NCBI RefSeq assembly: GCF_000017505.1 | Contig: NC_009675.1 | Location: 2,985,001-3,049,000, forward strand | DNA from: Anaeromyxobacter sp. Fw109-5 | GTDB lineage: Bacteria > Myxococcota > Myxococcia > Myxococcales > Anaeromyxobacteraceae | DNA length: 64,000 nucleotides | Direction: 5' to 3' | Shown here: positions 24,669-36,414 of the stretch, piece after piece | Layout: each line of letters starts with the position of its first letter | Position numbering within the stretch: the first letter of the stretch is position 1 | Position numbers and translations under genes: made by a program | The notes under the pieces: generated by a model | Database searches by the model: none | What the model saw: the letters and a program-made list of their open reading frames with translations, nothing else | Told to the model about the DNA's origin: nothing

Positions 24669-27179
24669 ATGCAGAACAGCTCCGGCACGAACCCGGTCGC
24701 CGCCGCCCCGCCGCCCACGCGCGACCCCGTGTGCGGGATGGACGTCGACCGCGAGAACCCGCAGGGCGGGATCGTGCAGCGCGGCCGCTACGCCTACCAC
24801 TTCTGCAGCGAGGACTGCCGCGCGCGCTTCGAGGCGGCGCCGGAGCGCTACTTCGCGCTCGATCCCGTCTGCGGGATGGAGGTGAACCCGAAGGCGCCGA
24901 AGGGCGGCGCGCACGAGCACGGCGGGGTGCGCTACTACTTCTGCAACCCGAAGTGCCTCGCCAAGTTCTCGGCCGACCCGGCGCCCTACCTCGCGCACGG
25001 GCCCGGCGGCATGCCGAAGGAGGCCCCTCCCCCGCCGCCCGGCGGGGAGGTGGTGTGGGTGTGCCCGATGTGCCCGGAGGTCCGGGAGAAGGAGCCGGTG
25101 CCGTGCCCGAGCTGCGGCATGGCGCTCGAGCCGCTCGTGGTGGGCGGCATGCCCTCCGCGGAGGAGCCGCCGAACCCCGAGCTCGAGAACATGAGCCGGC
25201 GCTTCTGGTGGGGCCTGCTCCCCACCCTCGCCGTCCTCGCGCTCGCCATGGGCGACATGCTCGCGGGGATGGCGGTGCGCGAGCGGCTGGGCTTCCGCGC
25301 CTTCGCGCTCCTCCAGCTCGCCTTCTCCGCGCCGGTGGTGCTCTGGGGCGGTCTCCCGTTCTTCGAGCGCGCGTGGCTGTCGCTCCGGACGTGGAAGCTC
25401 AACATGTTCACGCTCATCGGGCTCGGGACGGCCGCGGCCTTCCTCTTCAGCGCGGCCGCGACGCTGCTGCCCGCCGGAGCGTTCCCCCCCGCCTTCCTCG
25501 AGCACGGCGCGCCGCCCGTCTACTACGAGGCGGCCGCGGTGATCGTGGAGCTCGTGCTCCTCGGCCAGATCCTCGAGCTGCGGGCGCGCAGCCGGGTCTC
25601 GGGCGCGATCCGCGCGCTGCTCAAGCTCGCGCCTCGGACCGCCCGGCGCGTCGAGGCGGATCTGACGGAGCGCGACGTCGACGTCGACGAGGTCCGCGTG
25701 GGCGATCGCCTGCGGGTCCGCCCCGGCGAGAAGGTGCCGGTGGACGGCGTCGTGCTGTCGGGGAGCTCGTCCGTCGACGAGTCGATGGTCACCGGAGAGC
25801 CCGTCCCGGCGGAGAAGCGCGAGGGCGATCCGGTGACGGGCGCGACCCTGAACGGGAACGGCAGCTTCGTCATGCGGGCGGAGCGCGTGGGCAAGGACAC
25901 GCTGCTCTCCCAGATCGTCCGGATGGTGATGGACGCGCAGCGCAGCCGCGCGCCCATCCAGCGCCTCGCCGACGTGGTGTCCGGGTGGTTCGTGCCGGCG
26001 GTCGTCGCCGCCGCCGGGATCGCCTTCGTGGCCTGGGCGACCGTCGGGCCGGAGCCGCGCCTCGCCCACGCGCTCGTGGCCGCCGTCGCCGTGCTCATCA
26101 TCGCCTGCCCGTGCGCCCTCGGGCTCGCGACCCCCATGGCGATCATGGTCGGGACGGGGCGCGGCGCGGCGGCGGGCGTGCTCGTGAAGAGCGCGGAGGC
26201 GCTCGAGCGGTTCGAGCAGGTGGACGTGCTCCTCGTGGACAAGACCGGGACCCTCACCCGCGGCAAGCCGGCCCTCGGCCGCGTCGAGGCGGCGGGAGAC
26301 CTCGCCGGCGACGAGCTGCTCCGCCTGGCGGCCAGCCTCGAGCGCGGCTCGGAGCACCCTCTCGCCTCCGCCATCGTCGCGGGGGCGCTCGCCCGCGGGC
26401 TCCGGCTCGTCGAGGCGCGGGAGTTCCGCGCGTTGGCCGGCAAGGGCGTCGTCGGCACGGTGGAGGGGCGAGCCGTCGCGCTCGGCAACGCGGCGCTGCT
26501 CGAGGAGCTGGGCGTCGAGGCGGCCCCGCTGATCGCGCCGGCGGAGGCCCTCCGCGCCGACGGCGGCACGGTCATGCTCGTCGCGGTCGACGGCCGCGCC
26601 GCCGGGATCGTGGAGGCGATCGATCCGGTGAAGCCCGACGCCGCCGGGGCGATCCGGGCGCTGCACGCCGAGGGGCTCGAGATCGTGATGGTCACCGGCG
26701 ACAGCCGCACCACGGCCGCGGCCGTGGCGCGTCAGCTCGGGATCGACGCGGTGGAGGCGGAGGTGCTGCCCGCGCAGAAGGCCGACGCGGTCGCGCGCTG
26801 GCGCGCCCGCGGACGCGCCGTCGCCTTCGCCGGTGACGGCATCAACGACGCGCCCGCGCTCGCGGCGGCCGACGTGGGCATCGCCATGGGGACCGGCACC
26901 GACGTCGCGATCGAGTCCGCCGGGCTCACGCTCGTGAGGGGCGACCTCGGCGGCATCGTCCGAGCCCGCCGGCTCTCACGCGCCACCATGCGCAACATCC
27001 GGCAGAACCTGTTCTGGGCGTTCGCCTACAACGCCGTGGGCGTCCCGCTCGCCGGCGGCGCGCTCTACCCGCTCTTCGGCTGGCTGCTGTCCCCCATGAT
27101 CGCCAGCGCGGCGATGAGCTTCAGCTCGGTGACGGTGATCTCGAACGCGCTCCGGCTCCGGCGCGCCCGCCTGGATTGA
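24669..27179 (+). CDS. Copper-type P1B ATPase with two YHS domains
   Basis: An 836-residue heavy-metal P-type ATPase. The N-terminus has two YHS domains (DPVCGMDVD near 19-62, DPVCGMEVN near 65-110), then a heavy-metal-binding domain with CPMCPEV and [11 protein letters not shown] (about 130-156). There is no CXXC-type HMA domain. The membrane ion site is CPC (480-482), the phosphorylated Asp lies in DKTGTLT (524-530), TGEP is near 375-378, and [20 protein letters not shown] is in the hinge. The CPC motif and overall type suit export of Cu(I) or Ag(I). ATG 24669 follows AGGAGAACCCGAG. The two-component genes upstream may be linked in function. Confidence 0.92.
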   Translation: MQNSSGTNPVAAAPPPTRDPVCGMDVDRENPQGGIVQRGRYAYHFCSEDCRARFEAAPERYFALDPVCGMEVNPKAPKGGAHEHGGVRYYFCNPKCLAKFSADPAPYLAHGPGGMPKEAPPPPPGGEVVWVCPMCPEVREKEPVPCPSCGMALEPLVVGGMPSAEEPPNPELENMSRRFWWGLLPTLAVLALAMGDMLAGMAVRERLGFRAFALLQLAFSAPVVLWGGLPFFERAWLSLRTWKLNMFTLIGLGTAAAFLFSAAATLLPAGAFPPAFLEHGAPPVYYEAAAVIVELVLLGQILELRARSRVSGAIRALLKLAPRTARRVEADLTERDVDVDEVRVGDRLRVRPGEKVPVDGVVLSGSSSVDESMVTGEPVPAEKREGDPVTGATLNGNGSFVMRAERVGKDTLLSQIVRMVMDAQRSRAPIQRLADVVSGWFVPAVVAAAGIAFVAWATVGPEPRLAHALVAAVAVLIIACPCALGLATPMAIMVGTGRGAAAGVLVKSAEALERFEQVDVLLVDKTGTLTRGKPALGRVEAAGDLAGDELLRLAASLERGSEHPLASAIVAGALARGLRLVEAREFRALAGKGVVGTVEGRAVALGNAALLEELGVEAAPLIAPAEALRADGGTVMLVAVDGRAAGIVEAIDPVKPDAAGAIRALHAEGLEIVMVTGDSRTTAAAVARQLGIDAVEAEVLPAQKADAVARWRARGRAVAFAGDGINDAPALAAADVGIAMGTGTDVAIESAGLTLVRGDLGGIVRARRLSRATMRNIRQNLFWAFAYNAVGVPLAGGALYPLFGWLLSPMIASAAMSFSSVTVISNALRLRRARLD

Positions 27180-27197
27180 TGGCGCGCGCGCGGGAGC

Positions 27198-28289
27198 TCA
27201 CGGGAACAGCGTGAACCGCACGCCGCCCTCGAAGAGCGGCTGGAGGTCGCGGTCGTCGATGGATCGCTCGGGCAGCCCCTCCACGTCCACGTCCCAGTAC
27301 GAGGTCCAGGAAACGCCGCCGTAAAGCCCCACGCCGAACACCGGGTTCGAGCGCAGATCGATGCCGCCCATGAGGCGCAGGATCTCGTGGCCGGTGTAGG
27401 TGACGAGCTCGCGCCCGTCGTAGTCCGAGGTCGAGACGTTGGCCCACGCGAACCCGGTGCCCACCGCGAGCCACTTGCCCAGCGGCTCCGTGGCGCCCCA
27501 CGTGTGCCGGAGCAGGAGGCCGAACTTCGCGGTGGACGACATGCAGTCGTGGAGCCCCGAGGTCCTGCAGGCCTGGCGGTACACGTCGCCCGCGTCGCCG
27601 AAGCCGATGTCGCCGTAGAGGCCGAGGCCGAGGGCGGGGGTGAGGCGCAGGCCGCCCTCGAGCCACACGTCGAACTGCCCCTCCAGCACGTCTCCCGTCT
27701 CGACCCCGTCCCCCATCTCGCCGCCGAACCCGATCCCGCCCAGGCCGACCGCCGCATAGAACGGGGCGATGGGCGCGTAGCCGCGCGGCCGCGGCGGAGC
27801 CGCCGGTATCGGCTGCGGCGGGGGCATCGCCGCCGGAGGCGGAGGCGGAGGGCGCGGCTGGGCCCCGCGGCGCACTCGGACCGACCCGTCGGCGTACTCG
27901 ATCCGCGTGATCTGATCGGACGGGAAGCGCCGGGTCGAGCCGTCGGGGAGCTGGATGGTCACCCCCTCGCGCGGCAGCTCCGCGATCACCCTGCCGCGGA
28001 CGCGCCCCCCGGAGACGAGATAGACCGTATCGAGCGGCCCCTGCGGCACCGCGGTGCCCGCGGGCGGGGGTGCCACCGCGGCCGGGCCCGGAGCGGCGTT
28101 CCCGCGCTCGATCCGCACGATCGCGTCCGGATCGAAGCGGCGGAGCGTCCCGTCCTCCAGCCGGATCGTCACGCCCGCGGTAGGGCTCTCCTCCACGATC
28201 GTGCCGGTGAGGCGGGTGCCATCCTTGATGACGAGGGTGTCCTGGGTGGGCGCCGCGGCCAGGGCGGCGGCGAGCAGGATAGCGAGCAT
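27198..28289 (-). CDS. Exported protein with duplicated N-terminal repeat and outer-membrane-like C-terminus
   Basis: A 363-residue protein with a signal peptide (MLAILLAAALAAAPTQ). Two tandem repeats of about 45 residues follow: LVIKDGTRLTGTIVEESPTAGVTIRLEDGT and YLVSGGRVRGRVIAELPREGVTIQLPDGS, each ending in an RI-E segment. They look like small SH3-like beta units. A proline-rich linker (about 25 residues) leads to a Gly-rich, beta-strand-rich C-terminal domain of some 190 residues that ends in F-x-L-F-P, as in small outer-membrane barrels. ATG 28289 has a GGAGGAATC site. It converges on the ATPase gene, 18 nt away. No family name can be given. Confidence 0.7.
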   Translation of the reverse strand: MLAILLAAALAAAPTQDTLVIKDGTRLTGTIVEESPTAGVTIRLEDGTLRRFDPDAIVRIERGNAAPGPAAVAPPPAGTAVPQGPLDTVYLVSGGRVRGRVIAELPREGVTIQLPDGSTRRFPSDQITRIEYADGSVRVRRGAQPRPPPPPPAAMPPPQPIPAAPPRPRGYAPIAPFYAAVGLGGIGFGGEMGDGVETGDVLEGQFDVWLEGGLRLTPALGLGLYGDIGFGDAGDVYRQACRTSGLHDCMSSTAKFGLLLRHTWGATEPLGKWLAVGTGFAWANVSTSDYDGRELVTYTGHEILRLMGGIDLRSNPVFGVGLYGGVSWTSYWDVDVEGLPERSIDDRDLQPLFEGGVRFTLFP

Positions 28290-28525
28290 GATTCCTCCGG
28301 CGGACGTGGCGTCCGTCCCGCCGTCGCAGAAGCCACAAACGTGCCGGGCTGGGGGGCGGGCCGGCGACGGCCAGGCCCGGGCCCCGTCGCCCCGGCGCCG
28401 CACCGCGACATCACACGTCTTTTCCTGCCCCTGGCGGCGGCGCGGCGCCCCTCCCCTGCCCGGTGCCGTGCCGTGCGACGCGTGGACGGACGGCCCGCGT
28501 GTCGCAACGGATTCACGCCCGCCGC

Positions 28526-29107
28526 TCAGGTGGTCCCGGCGTCGATCCAGCGCTGGACGAGCGGCGGCTCGTACCTCGCGAAGGCGTCGAGCAGCGCCTC
28601 GGGATCGTCGCCCGAGAGCACCAGCCGCCGGTGCTCCGGGCGGAGGAAGCCCTCCTGGACGGCGTGATCGAAGTAGGCGACGAGCGGCCGGTAATATCCC
28701 CCCACGTCGAGGACCCCGCACGGCTTCACGTGCAGGCCGAGCTGGGCCCAGGTCAGGATCTCGGAGAGCTCCTCGAGCGTGCCCATGCCGCCCGGCAGCG
28801 CGAGGAACGCGTCGGCGAGCTCGGCCATCTTGGCCTTGCGCTCGTGCATCGAGGCGACCACGTGAAGACGGGTCAGGCCGCCGTGCGCGAGCTCGCGCGC
28901 CTGCAGCGCGCGAGGAATGACTCCGTCCACCTCGCCGCCCAGCTCGAGGGCGCCGTTCGCGACCGCCCCCATGAGCCCGACGCTCCCGCCGCCGTAAACG
29001 AGGCCGAGGCCACGCCGCGCGAGCGCCCTGCCGACCGCGCGCGCCGTCTCGGCGTAAAGAGTGTTTGTTCCGGTTGCGGATCCACAGAACACGCAGATGC
29101 GATTCAT
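28526..29107 (-). CDS. LOG-family protein (TIGR00730; nucleotide 5'-monophosphate phosphoribohydrolase-like)
   Basis: A 193-residue LOG (Lonely Guy)/TIGR00730 protein. It starts MNRICVFCGSATGTN, with a Rossmann-like turn, then LVYGGGSVGLMGAVANGAL. The diagnostic motif PGGMGTLEELSEILTWAQLG near residues 104-123 carries the catalytic Glu and binds the phosphoribosyl group. Family enzymes release free bases from nucleotide monophosphates (cytokinin activation in plants, purine or pyrimidine nucleotide breakdown in bacteria). It is divergent from sdhC, with 87 nt between the starts. Activity is inferred. Confidence 0.9.
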   Translation of the reverse strand: MNRICVFCGSATGTNTLYAETARAVGRALARRGLGLVYGGGSVGLMGAVANGALELGGEVDGVIPRALQARELAHGGLTRLHVVASMHERKAKMAELADAFLALPGGMGTLEELSEILTWAQLGLHVKPCGVLDVGGYYRPLVAYFDHAVQEGFLRPEHRRLVLSGDDPEALLDAFARYEPPLVQRWIDAGTT

Positions 29108-29194
29108 TGCCGGAAATTAGCGGACCGGTCTGGCCCGCAAAGAGCCCCTCCCGGGACTGGCGTACCCGCGCGTGGTCTGGCACCGTGTCGCCTC

Positions 29195-29887
29195 ATGTCG
29201 ACCTCGGTGAGTCCTGTGTCCGTGCCCCGCGCTTCGCGCCTGGGCGCGCTTTGGAGCAGCGCCGTCGGCAAGAAGGCGCTCATGGCCGTGACGGGGATCG
29301 TGCTGTTCTTGTTCGTCCTCGTTCACATGATCGGCAACCTGCAGGTGTTCCAGGGTGCCGAGAAGATCAACCACTATGCGGAGTTGCTCCGCATCTCGAT
29401 GCCGTTCCTCTGGTTCACGAGGATCGTGCTGCTCGTCGCGGTGTTCGTGCACGCGCTCGCGGGCATCGAGCTCTGGATGGACCGCCAGCGCGCGCGGCCC
29501 GTGGGCTACCAGGACTACCGTCCGGTGGTGTCGTCCACGGCGTCGCGCACGATGATCTGGAGCGGCCTGCTCATCCTCGGCTTCGTGGTCTACCACCTGC
29601 TCGATCTCACGATCGGGGTGGTGAACCCGAGGTTCGAGCACGGGCAGGTGTACGCCAACATCGTCGCGAGCCTCTCGCGCGGCCTCGGCTTCGCCATCTA
29701 CGTCGTCGCGATGATCGGGCTCGGCTTCCACCTGTGGCACGGGCTCTACTCCATGTTCCAGTCCCTCGGCCTCTCGAACCGCGGTATCTCGCCGACGATC
29801 CAGAAGTTCGCGATCGGCCTGGCCGTGCTCCTGACGCTCGGGTTCTCCGCCGTTCCGCTGGCCGTCATCGTCGGCCTCGTGGGGTAA
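29195..29887 (+). CDS. sdhC: Succinate dehydrogenase/fumarate reductase cytochrome b subunit
   Basis: A 230-residue membrane subunit with five helices, the B-type layout in which one diheme cytochrome b does the work of SdhC and SdhD. Histidines in [38 protein letters not shown] and [10 protein letters not shown] fit the axial ligands of the two hemes. The N-terminal [25 protein letters not shown] is typical of this family in epsilon/delta-type bacteria and Bacteroidetes. ATG 29195 places the first helix properly. The flavoprotein gene begins 7 nt downstream, so the three genes form one operon. It exchanges electrons with quinone. Confidence 0.92.
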   Translation: MSTSVSPVSVPRASRLGALWSSAVGKKALMAVTGIVLFLFVLVHMIGNLQVFQGAEKINHYAELLRISMPFLWFTRIVLLVAVFVHALAGIELWMDRQRARPVGYQDYRPVVSSTASRTMIWSGLLILGFVVYHLLDLTIGVVNPRFEHGQVYANIVASLSRGLGFAIYVVAMIGLGFHLWHGLYSMFQSLGLSNRGISPTIQKFAIGLAVLLTLGFSAVPLAVIVGLVG

Positions 29888-29894
29888 CCAACAC

Positions 29895-31804
<1,910 letters not shown>

Positions 31805-31808
<4 letters not shown>

Positions 31809-32635
31809 GGATCTCCCTCGACATCTGGCGTCAGAAGAACCCCCGCGACCCCGGCCGCTTCGAGCGGCACGAGCTGCCGGAGGTCAACGAGCACATGTCC
31901 TTCCTCGAGATGCTGGACGTGCTGAACCAGCGCCTCGTCTCGGAGGGCAAGGAGCCTGTGGCGTTCGACTCCGACTGCCGCGAAGGCATCTGCGGCATGT
32001 GCGGCTTCCTCATCAACGGCGAGGCGCACGGGCCGCTCCGCAACGCGACCGTGTGCCAGACGCACATGCGCCACTTCAAGGACGGCGACGTCCTCCGGCT
32101 GGAGCCGTGGCGCGCGGCGGCCTTCCCGGTGCTGCGCGACCTCATCGTCGACCGCACCGCCCTCGACCGCATCATCGCGGCGGGCGGCTACACCTCCACC
32201 CGCACCGGCAGCGCCGCCGAGGCGAACCAGATCCTCGTCCCGAAGCAGGACGCGGATCGCGCGATGGAGGCGGCCGCCTGCATCGGCTGCGGCGCCTGCG
32301 TGGCCTCCTGCCCGAACGCGGCGGCGGCCCTCTTCACCGGGGCGAAGATCGCGCATCTCGGCCACCTCCCCCAGGGGCAGCCGGAGCGCCTCGCGCGCGC
32401 GATCTCGATGACGAACCAGGCGCGCGCCGAGGGCTTCGGTCACTGCACGACCATCGGCGAGTGCGAGGCCGTCTGCCCGGCCGGGATCAAGCTCGAGGTG
32501 ATCTCGCGCATGAACAAGGACGTCCTCAAGGCGACGCTCGGCGGACGCGCCGCCGAGGTGCAGCCGCTCGCGGCGCTGCCGCAGTCCGCCGCGATGCGCT
32601 TCTTCGAGTCGGAGCCGCAGAAGAAGGAGCCGTAG
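31805..32635 (+). CDS. sdhB: Succinate dehydrogenase/fumarate reductase iron-sulfur subunit
   Basis: A 276-residue iron-sulfur protein. The [2Fe-2S] ligands lie in [13 protein letters not shown] and the later Cys of TVCQTH. The [4Fe-4S] and [3Fe-4S] ligands lie in [16 protein letters not shown] and [15 protein letters not shown]. It carries electrons from SdhA to the cytochrome b subunit. Translation starts at GTG 31805 in a GTGA overlap with sdhA. The 113 nt after the gene contain GC-rich inverted repeats (for example around 32649-32666), which may help end transcription before the convergent DUF4262 gene. Confidence 0.94.
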
Positions 32636-32748
32636 CCCGAAGCTGCACCGCCGGCGCTCGCCGGCGTCCCCGCCCCGCCCGCGCCGCGTTCCAGCGGCAC
32701 GCGCGGGGCGGTGGCGTTTCGGGACGCCGCCGGCCAGGCGCGAAGCGG

Positions 32749-33537
32749 CTAGGCCGGCTCGAGCTCGGACAGGATGGGCTCGGCCTCCCGGAGCGCGGGG
32801 GAGAACCAGCGCTCCCACGGGAACCGCCCCTCCGCGTCCGGCCACACCGCCTGCAGCGCCGGGAAGCGGGGACCGCCGTGGTACCACCCGGCGTATCCGA
32901 GGTAGGCGAGGTAATGACGGCGGGCGACCACGCGGAACGTGACCGGTCGATCCGCCAGGATCCCGTCCGCGACGCCACCGTCCTCGAAGCGCTCTCCCGC
33001 GCGCACGCGCGCGCCCAGCCGGTCGAGCGCCGCCTCGCGGATCTCCGGTCCGAAGCCGAAGAGGACGACCTCGGGGTGATCGAACGAGCGAAAGAGGCCG
33101 ATCGTGAACGCATGGCTGCGACCGGTCTCGACCGCCTGGACCACGTGCCAGCCGACCTCGGCGACGTCGGCGAGCACACGCAGGTCGCGCGCGTCGAGCG
33201 GCTCGCCGCGGCGCGGCGCGAAGCGCGGATCGAGGGAAGGCCAGCGGCGCGACGGCCGCCCCGGAAGGGGCAAGGTGCCCTCCTTCACGTGCCAGCGCCC
33301 ACCGACCGAGGCGCGGGCGAGCACCGTTCCACGCGGGTGAAGGGCGATCTCGACGGTGGACGGGTCCCTCCCGACGACCTCCTCGAGCGACGAAAGCCGC
33401 TCGTCCTCGACGTCGTGCGGAGCGCGTTCGCAGCGGAATAGCCACTCCGGCGCTCCCTCGCGGGCGCGCGCGGCGTACAGGATCGGCGCCTCGCCCTCGG
33501 CGACGTGGCTGCACACGGCGGCGGGATCGCTCGACAT
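32749..33537 (-). CDS. DUF4262 protein with DUF2185-like N-terminus
   Basis: A 262-residue soluble protein in two parts. The first 85 or so residues (EWLFRCERAPHD, then LSSLEEVVGRDPSTVEIALHPRGT) resemble the DUF2185/immunity-type fold. The C-terminal part has the DUF4262 signature: GWHVVQAVETGRSHAFTIGLFRSFDHPEVVLFGF near residues 130-163. DUF4262 has no established biochemical role, though it is found near toxin-immunity genes in some genomes. No toxin gene is seen here. It converges on sdhB and is 140 nt from the flippase gene. Domain naming is from memory of family patterns and is moderate in confidence. Confidence 0.7.
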   Translation of the reverse strand: MSSDPAAVCSHVAEGEAPILYAARAREGAPEWLFRCERAPHDVEDERLSSLEEVVGRDPSTVEIALHPRGTVLARASVGGRWHVKEGTLPLPGRPSRRWPSLDPRFAPRRGEPLDARDLRVLADVAEVGWHVVQAVETGRSHAFTIGLFRSFDHPEVVLFGFGPEIREAALDRLGARVRAGERFEDGGVADGILADRPVTFRVVARRHYLAYLGYAGWYHGGPRFPALQAVWPDAEGRFPWERWFSPALREAEPILSELEPA

Positions 33538-33677
33538 CGGGGTGAGCAGACCACGTCAGCACCCGGTTGTCACGGGACGTCACGGACGGTGTCCGGGATC
33601 CGCCCGCCTGCCCAGCAGGGTGAGCGGAGGGGAACCGGTTGCCAGCGCTCCCCCGGATCCCGACCGTCTCTGAGGAT

Positions 33678-35213
33678 ATGGCGGGCGGCGACGGAACCTC
33701 GGGCGCGAGCGAGACGTCCCTCATGAGCCAGGCGAGCCCGCTGATCGCGGCGCGCCTGTTCACCGCCGTCCTGACGCTCTCGATCCCGCTCGTCCTCGCC
33801 CGGGTCCTCCCGCTCTCCGAGTACGGCACCTACAAGCAGCTGTTCCTCATCGCGCTGACGCTCTCGTCGATCCTGCCCTTCGGCGTCGGCCAGAGCCTCT
33901 ACTACTTCATCCCCCGCGCGGCGCATCCCCGGGTCTACTTCGGTCAGACGCTGCTCTTCCTGCTCGTGGCCGGCGCGGTGGCGGCGGTCGGCCTGCACGC
34001 GGCGATGCCGCGGGTCGCCGCAGCGTTCGACAACCCCGAGCTCCTGGACCACCGGCTCCTCCTCGCCCTCTACGCGGGGCTCACGGTGGCGGCCTCTCCG
34101 CTCGAGCTCTCGATGACGAGCCGCGGTCAGACCCGCCGCTCCGCGATCACCTACCTGGTCTGGGACAGCGCGCGGGCCGCCGCCTTCGTCGTCCCCGCCG
34201 CGACGGGACGCGGCCTGGGCGCCATGATGGCGACCCTCACCGCCTTCGCGGCGCTTCGCCTGGTGGCCACCTGGGTCACGATGCTGGGCGGGACCCGCGG
34301 TCCCGTGTTCGACCGCCGCCTCTTCGCGGGGCAGCTGGCGTACGCGCTGCCGTTCGGGCTCGCGATGCTGGTCGCCATCCCCCAGCAGTACGCGCACCAG
34401 TACGTGGTGGCGAGCTCGGTCGCCCCCGCGCTCTTCGCCATCTACGCGGCCGGCTGCTTCGACCCGCCGTTCGTCGACCTCCTCTACACCCCCACCGGCG
34501 AGGTGCTCATGGTCCGCCTCGGCGCCCTCGAGAAGCAGGGGCGAGCCGGGCAGAGCGTGGCGGCGTTCCGCGAGGCCGCGGGGCACCTCGCTCGCTACCT
34601 CCTGCCGTGGATCGTGCTGCTGTGGGCGCTCGCGCCCGAGTTCATCCTCGCCATCTTCGGCGAGCGGTTCGCCGCCTCGGCGACCATCTTCCGCGTCTGG
34701 CTGCTCGCCATTCCCCTGGGCATCTTCCCCATCGACGCCGCCCTGCGCGCCCGCAACGAGACCCGCCACCTGCTCCGGGCTTACGTCGTGAAGGCGGTCG
34801 CGACCGTGCCCCTCGTCTGGGTCGGAGTGACCCGCTACGGCATCGTGGGGGGCGCCGCCTCGTACGTCGCCGCCGAGCTCGTCGGCAAGATCGTGCTCGC
34901 GGCGCGGCTGCCCCGCGCGCTGGCGGACGAGGGGGTCTGCCCCTCGCTCCAGGCGCTCGTCCCGTGGGCCGAGATCTCGCGCGCGGCGATCGGGGGGGTC
35001 CTCGCGTCGATCGCCGCGGTCGCGATCCTGCGCGCCGCCCCGGCGCTGGAGGGGCCCGGCTCGGCGGCGACCGCGCTCTACCGATTCCTTCCTCTCGGCG
35101 TCGCAGGCGCCGCCGCCGCGGCGGTCTACCTCGCCGTGCTCTGGATGACCGGGGTGCGTCCGGCGGCCGTGCTCGCCGTGTTTCGCTCGCGCCGTCCCGC
35201 CGGCGCGCCGTGA
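33678..35213 (+). CDS. Polysaccharide flippase (Wzx-like), first copy
   Basis: About 511 residues with 12-14 hydrophobic helices, of the MATE/PST polysaccharide transporter superfamily. The N-terminal SPLIAARLFTAVLTLSIPLVLARVLPLSEYGTYKQLFLI is the usual opening of oligosaccharide flippases (LARVL...YG.YKQ). It would move lipid-linked repeat units across the inner membrane. ATG 33678 has a GAGG site; an ATG at 33723 is also possible. It is the only plus-strand gene at this end of the polysaccharide locus, facing the glycosyltransferase gene at 35251 with 37 nt between stops. A second flippase lies at 61667-63091. Confidence 0.85.
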   Translation: MAGGDGTSGASETSLMSQASPLIAARLFTAVLTLSIPLVLARVLPLSEYGTYKQLFLIALTLSSILPFGVGQSLYYFIPRAAHPRVYFGQTLLFLLVAGAVAAVGLHAAMPRVAAAFDNPELLDHRLLLALYAGLTVAASPLELSMTSRGQTRRSAITYLVWDSARAAAFVVPAATGRGLGAMMATLTAFAALRLVATWVTMLGGTRGPVFDRRLFAGQLAYALPFGLAMLVAIPQQYAHQYVVASSVAPALFAIYAAGCFDPPFVDLLYTPTGEVLMVRLGALEKQGRAGQSVAAFREAAGHLARYLLPWIVLLWALAPEFILAIFGERFAASATIFRVWLLAIPLGIFPIDAALRARNETRHLLRAYVVKAVATVPLVWVGVTRYGIVGGAASYVAAELVGKIVLAARLPRALADEGVCPSLQALVPWAEISRAAIGGVLASIAAVAILRAAPALEGPGSAATALYRFLPLGVAGAAAAAVYLAVLWMTGVRPAAVLAVFRSRRPAGAP

Positions 35214-35250
35214 GGGAGCGCGGCGAGGCCGCTCGACCGCGGCCGGGGGC

Positions 35251-36414
35251 TCAGCGGGCGCCGGCCTCGCGAGAGGGCGCCCCGTACACGAGCCGCGGGA
35301 CGTCGAGCCCGGTGAGGTCCTCGTAGAGCGCGTCGTAGCTCGCGCGCATCTGCTCGAGCGAGAACTCGCGCTCGACGATCGCCCTGCCCCGCGCGCCCAG
35401 TCGGGCGCGCAGGGGGGCGTCGTCGAGCAGCTCCAGGATGCGCCGCGCGAGGGCCGCGGGCGCGCCGGGAGGGACGAGGAAGCCGTCCTCGCCCTCGCGC
35501 ACGATCTCCGGCGAGCCGCCCACGGCGGTGGCGACGACCGGCAGGCGCGCGGCCATCGCCTCCAGGATGGCGTTCGAGATCCCCTCCGCGTGGCTCGCCG
35601 ACACCGCGAGCCTCGCGCGCGCCAGGATGGCCGGGACGTCGCGGCGGTGGCCCAGGAAGTGGCAGTGCTCGGCGATCCCGAGCTGGCGGGCGCATCGCTC
35701 GAGGAGCGGGCGCCGCGCGCCGTCCCCGACGAGCACCAGGCGCGCCTCGGGACGGTCGCGGACCACCTCCCGCATGGCGTGCAGGAGGTCGGTCTGGCCC
35801 TTCACGGGATGGTGCATGTTCGCCACGCACACCACCGCGCCGGGCTCGGGGACCGGACCGTCGGGGCTCCGCCGCGCGGCGCGGTCGAGCTCGTGCAGGT
35901 CGACGCCGTTGCGCACCACCGTGATCCGGTCCGGCTCCACGCCGTCGCGGATGGCGTGCTCGCGGATGCAGAGGGCGTTCACCAGCACGCGCTGGGCCTG
36001 CCGCGAAGCGAGCGCGAGGAGCAGCCTGCGACGCCTGGTGAGCTGGTGCCCCAGATCGACGCGGGTGACGATCACCGGCACGCGGGCGACCCGGCCCACC
36101 ATCGCGCCGAGCAGGTTCGTGTAGAGGTCCTGCGCGTGGACGATCCGGATGTCCTCCTGCTGCGCGAACCGCACGAGGCGCGCGACCTGGAGGACGGTGT
36201 TCGGCCGGAGCATGGCCCTGCCGATGTCGAACACGAAGGGTCGCACGCCGGCGGCGGCGAGGTCGTCGAGGTGCTCGCCGTCGTCGTGGAGCGTCGCCAC
36301 GACCGGCTCGAAGCGCGTCCGGTCCATCGTCCGGACGTTCAGGACCGTCTGGCGCTCCTGCCCGCCGAGCTGGAAGCGATCCTGGAAGACCAGGACCTTC
36401 AGCGGGCGGCCCAC
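35251..36414 (-). CDS. GT4-family glycosyltransferase (polysaccharide locus)
   Basis: A 387-residue GT-B enzyme. The N-terminal VLVFQDRFQLGGQERQTVLNV has the GT4 glycine-rich acceptor loop. The C-terminal half shows VVCVANMHHPVKGQTDLLHAM, LVLVGDGARRPLLE and SASHAEGISNAILEAMAARLPVVAT, the donor-binding EX7E region, and VPPGAPAALARRI. No membrane segment is seen. GTG 36414 is preferred: the Wzy-like gene ends 16 nt inside it and no other start is nearby. It would add a sugar to the lipid-linked repeat unit in the cytoplasm; donor and linkage are unknown. It is the last gene of the 14-kb minus-strand operon. Confidence 0.85.
   Translation of the reverse strand: MGRPLKVLVFQDRFQLGGQERQTVLNVRTMDRTRFEPVVATLHDDGEHLDDLAAAGVRPFVFDIGRAMLRPNTVLQVARLVRFAQQEDIRIVHAQDLYTNLLGAMVGRVARVPVIVTRVDLGHQLTRRRRLLLALASRQAQRVLVNALCIREHAIRDGVEPDRITVVRNGVDLHELDRAARRSPDGPVPEPGAVVCVANMHHPVKGQTDLLHAMREVVRDRPEARLVLVGDGARRPLLERCARQLGIAEHCHFLGHRRDVPAILARARLAVSASHAEGISNAILEAMAARLPVVATAVGGSPEIVREGEDGFLVPPGAPAALARRILELLDDAPLRARLGARGRAIVEREFSLEQMRASYDALYEDLTGLDVPRLVYGAPSREAGAR

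Noticed and set aside
27842-27860. Short repeated triplets (proline codons) as a repeat element
   Set aside because: They encode the proline-rich linker of an exported protein and are not a DNA repeat or CRISPR.
29181-29197. TGGCAC upstream of sdhC as a sigma-54 promoter
   Set aside because: The spacing from GG to the next GC is nine, not ten, and the -12 half does not match.
35213-35290. GC-rich inverted repeats between the flippase and GT4 genes
   Set aside because: The stems are short and partly inside coding sequence, so a terminator could not be supported.
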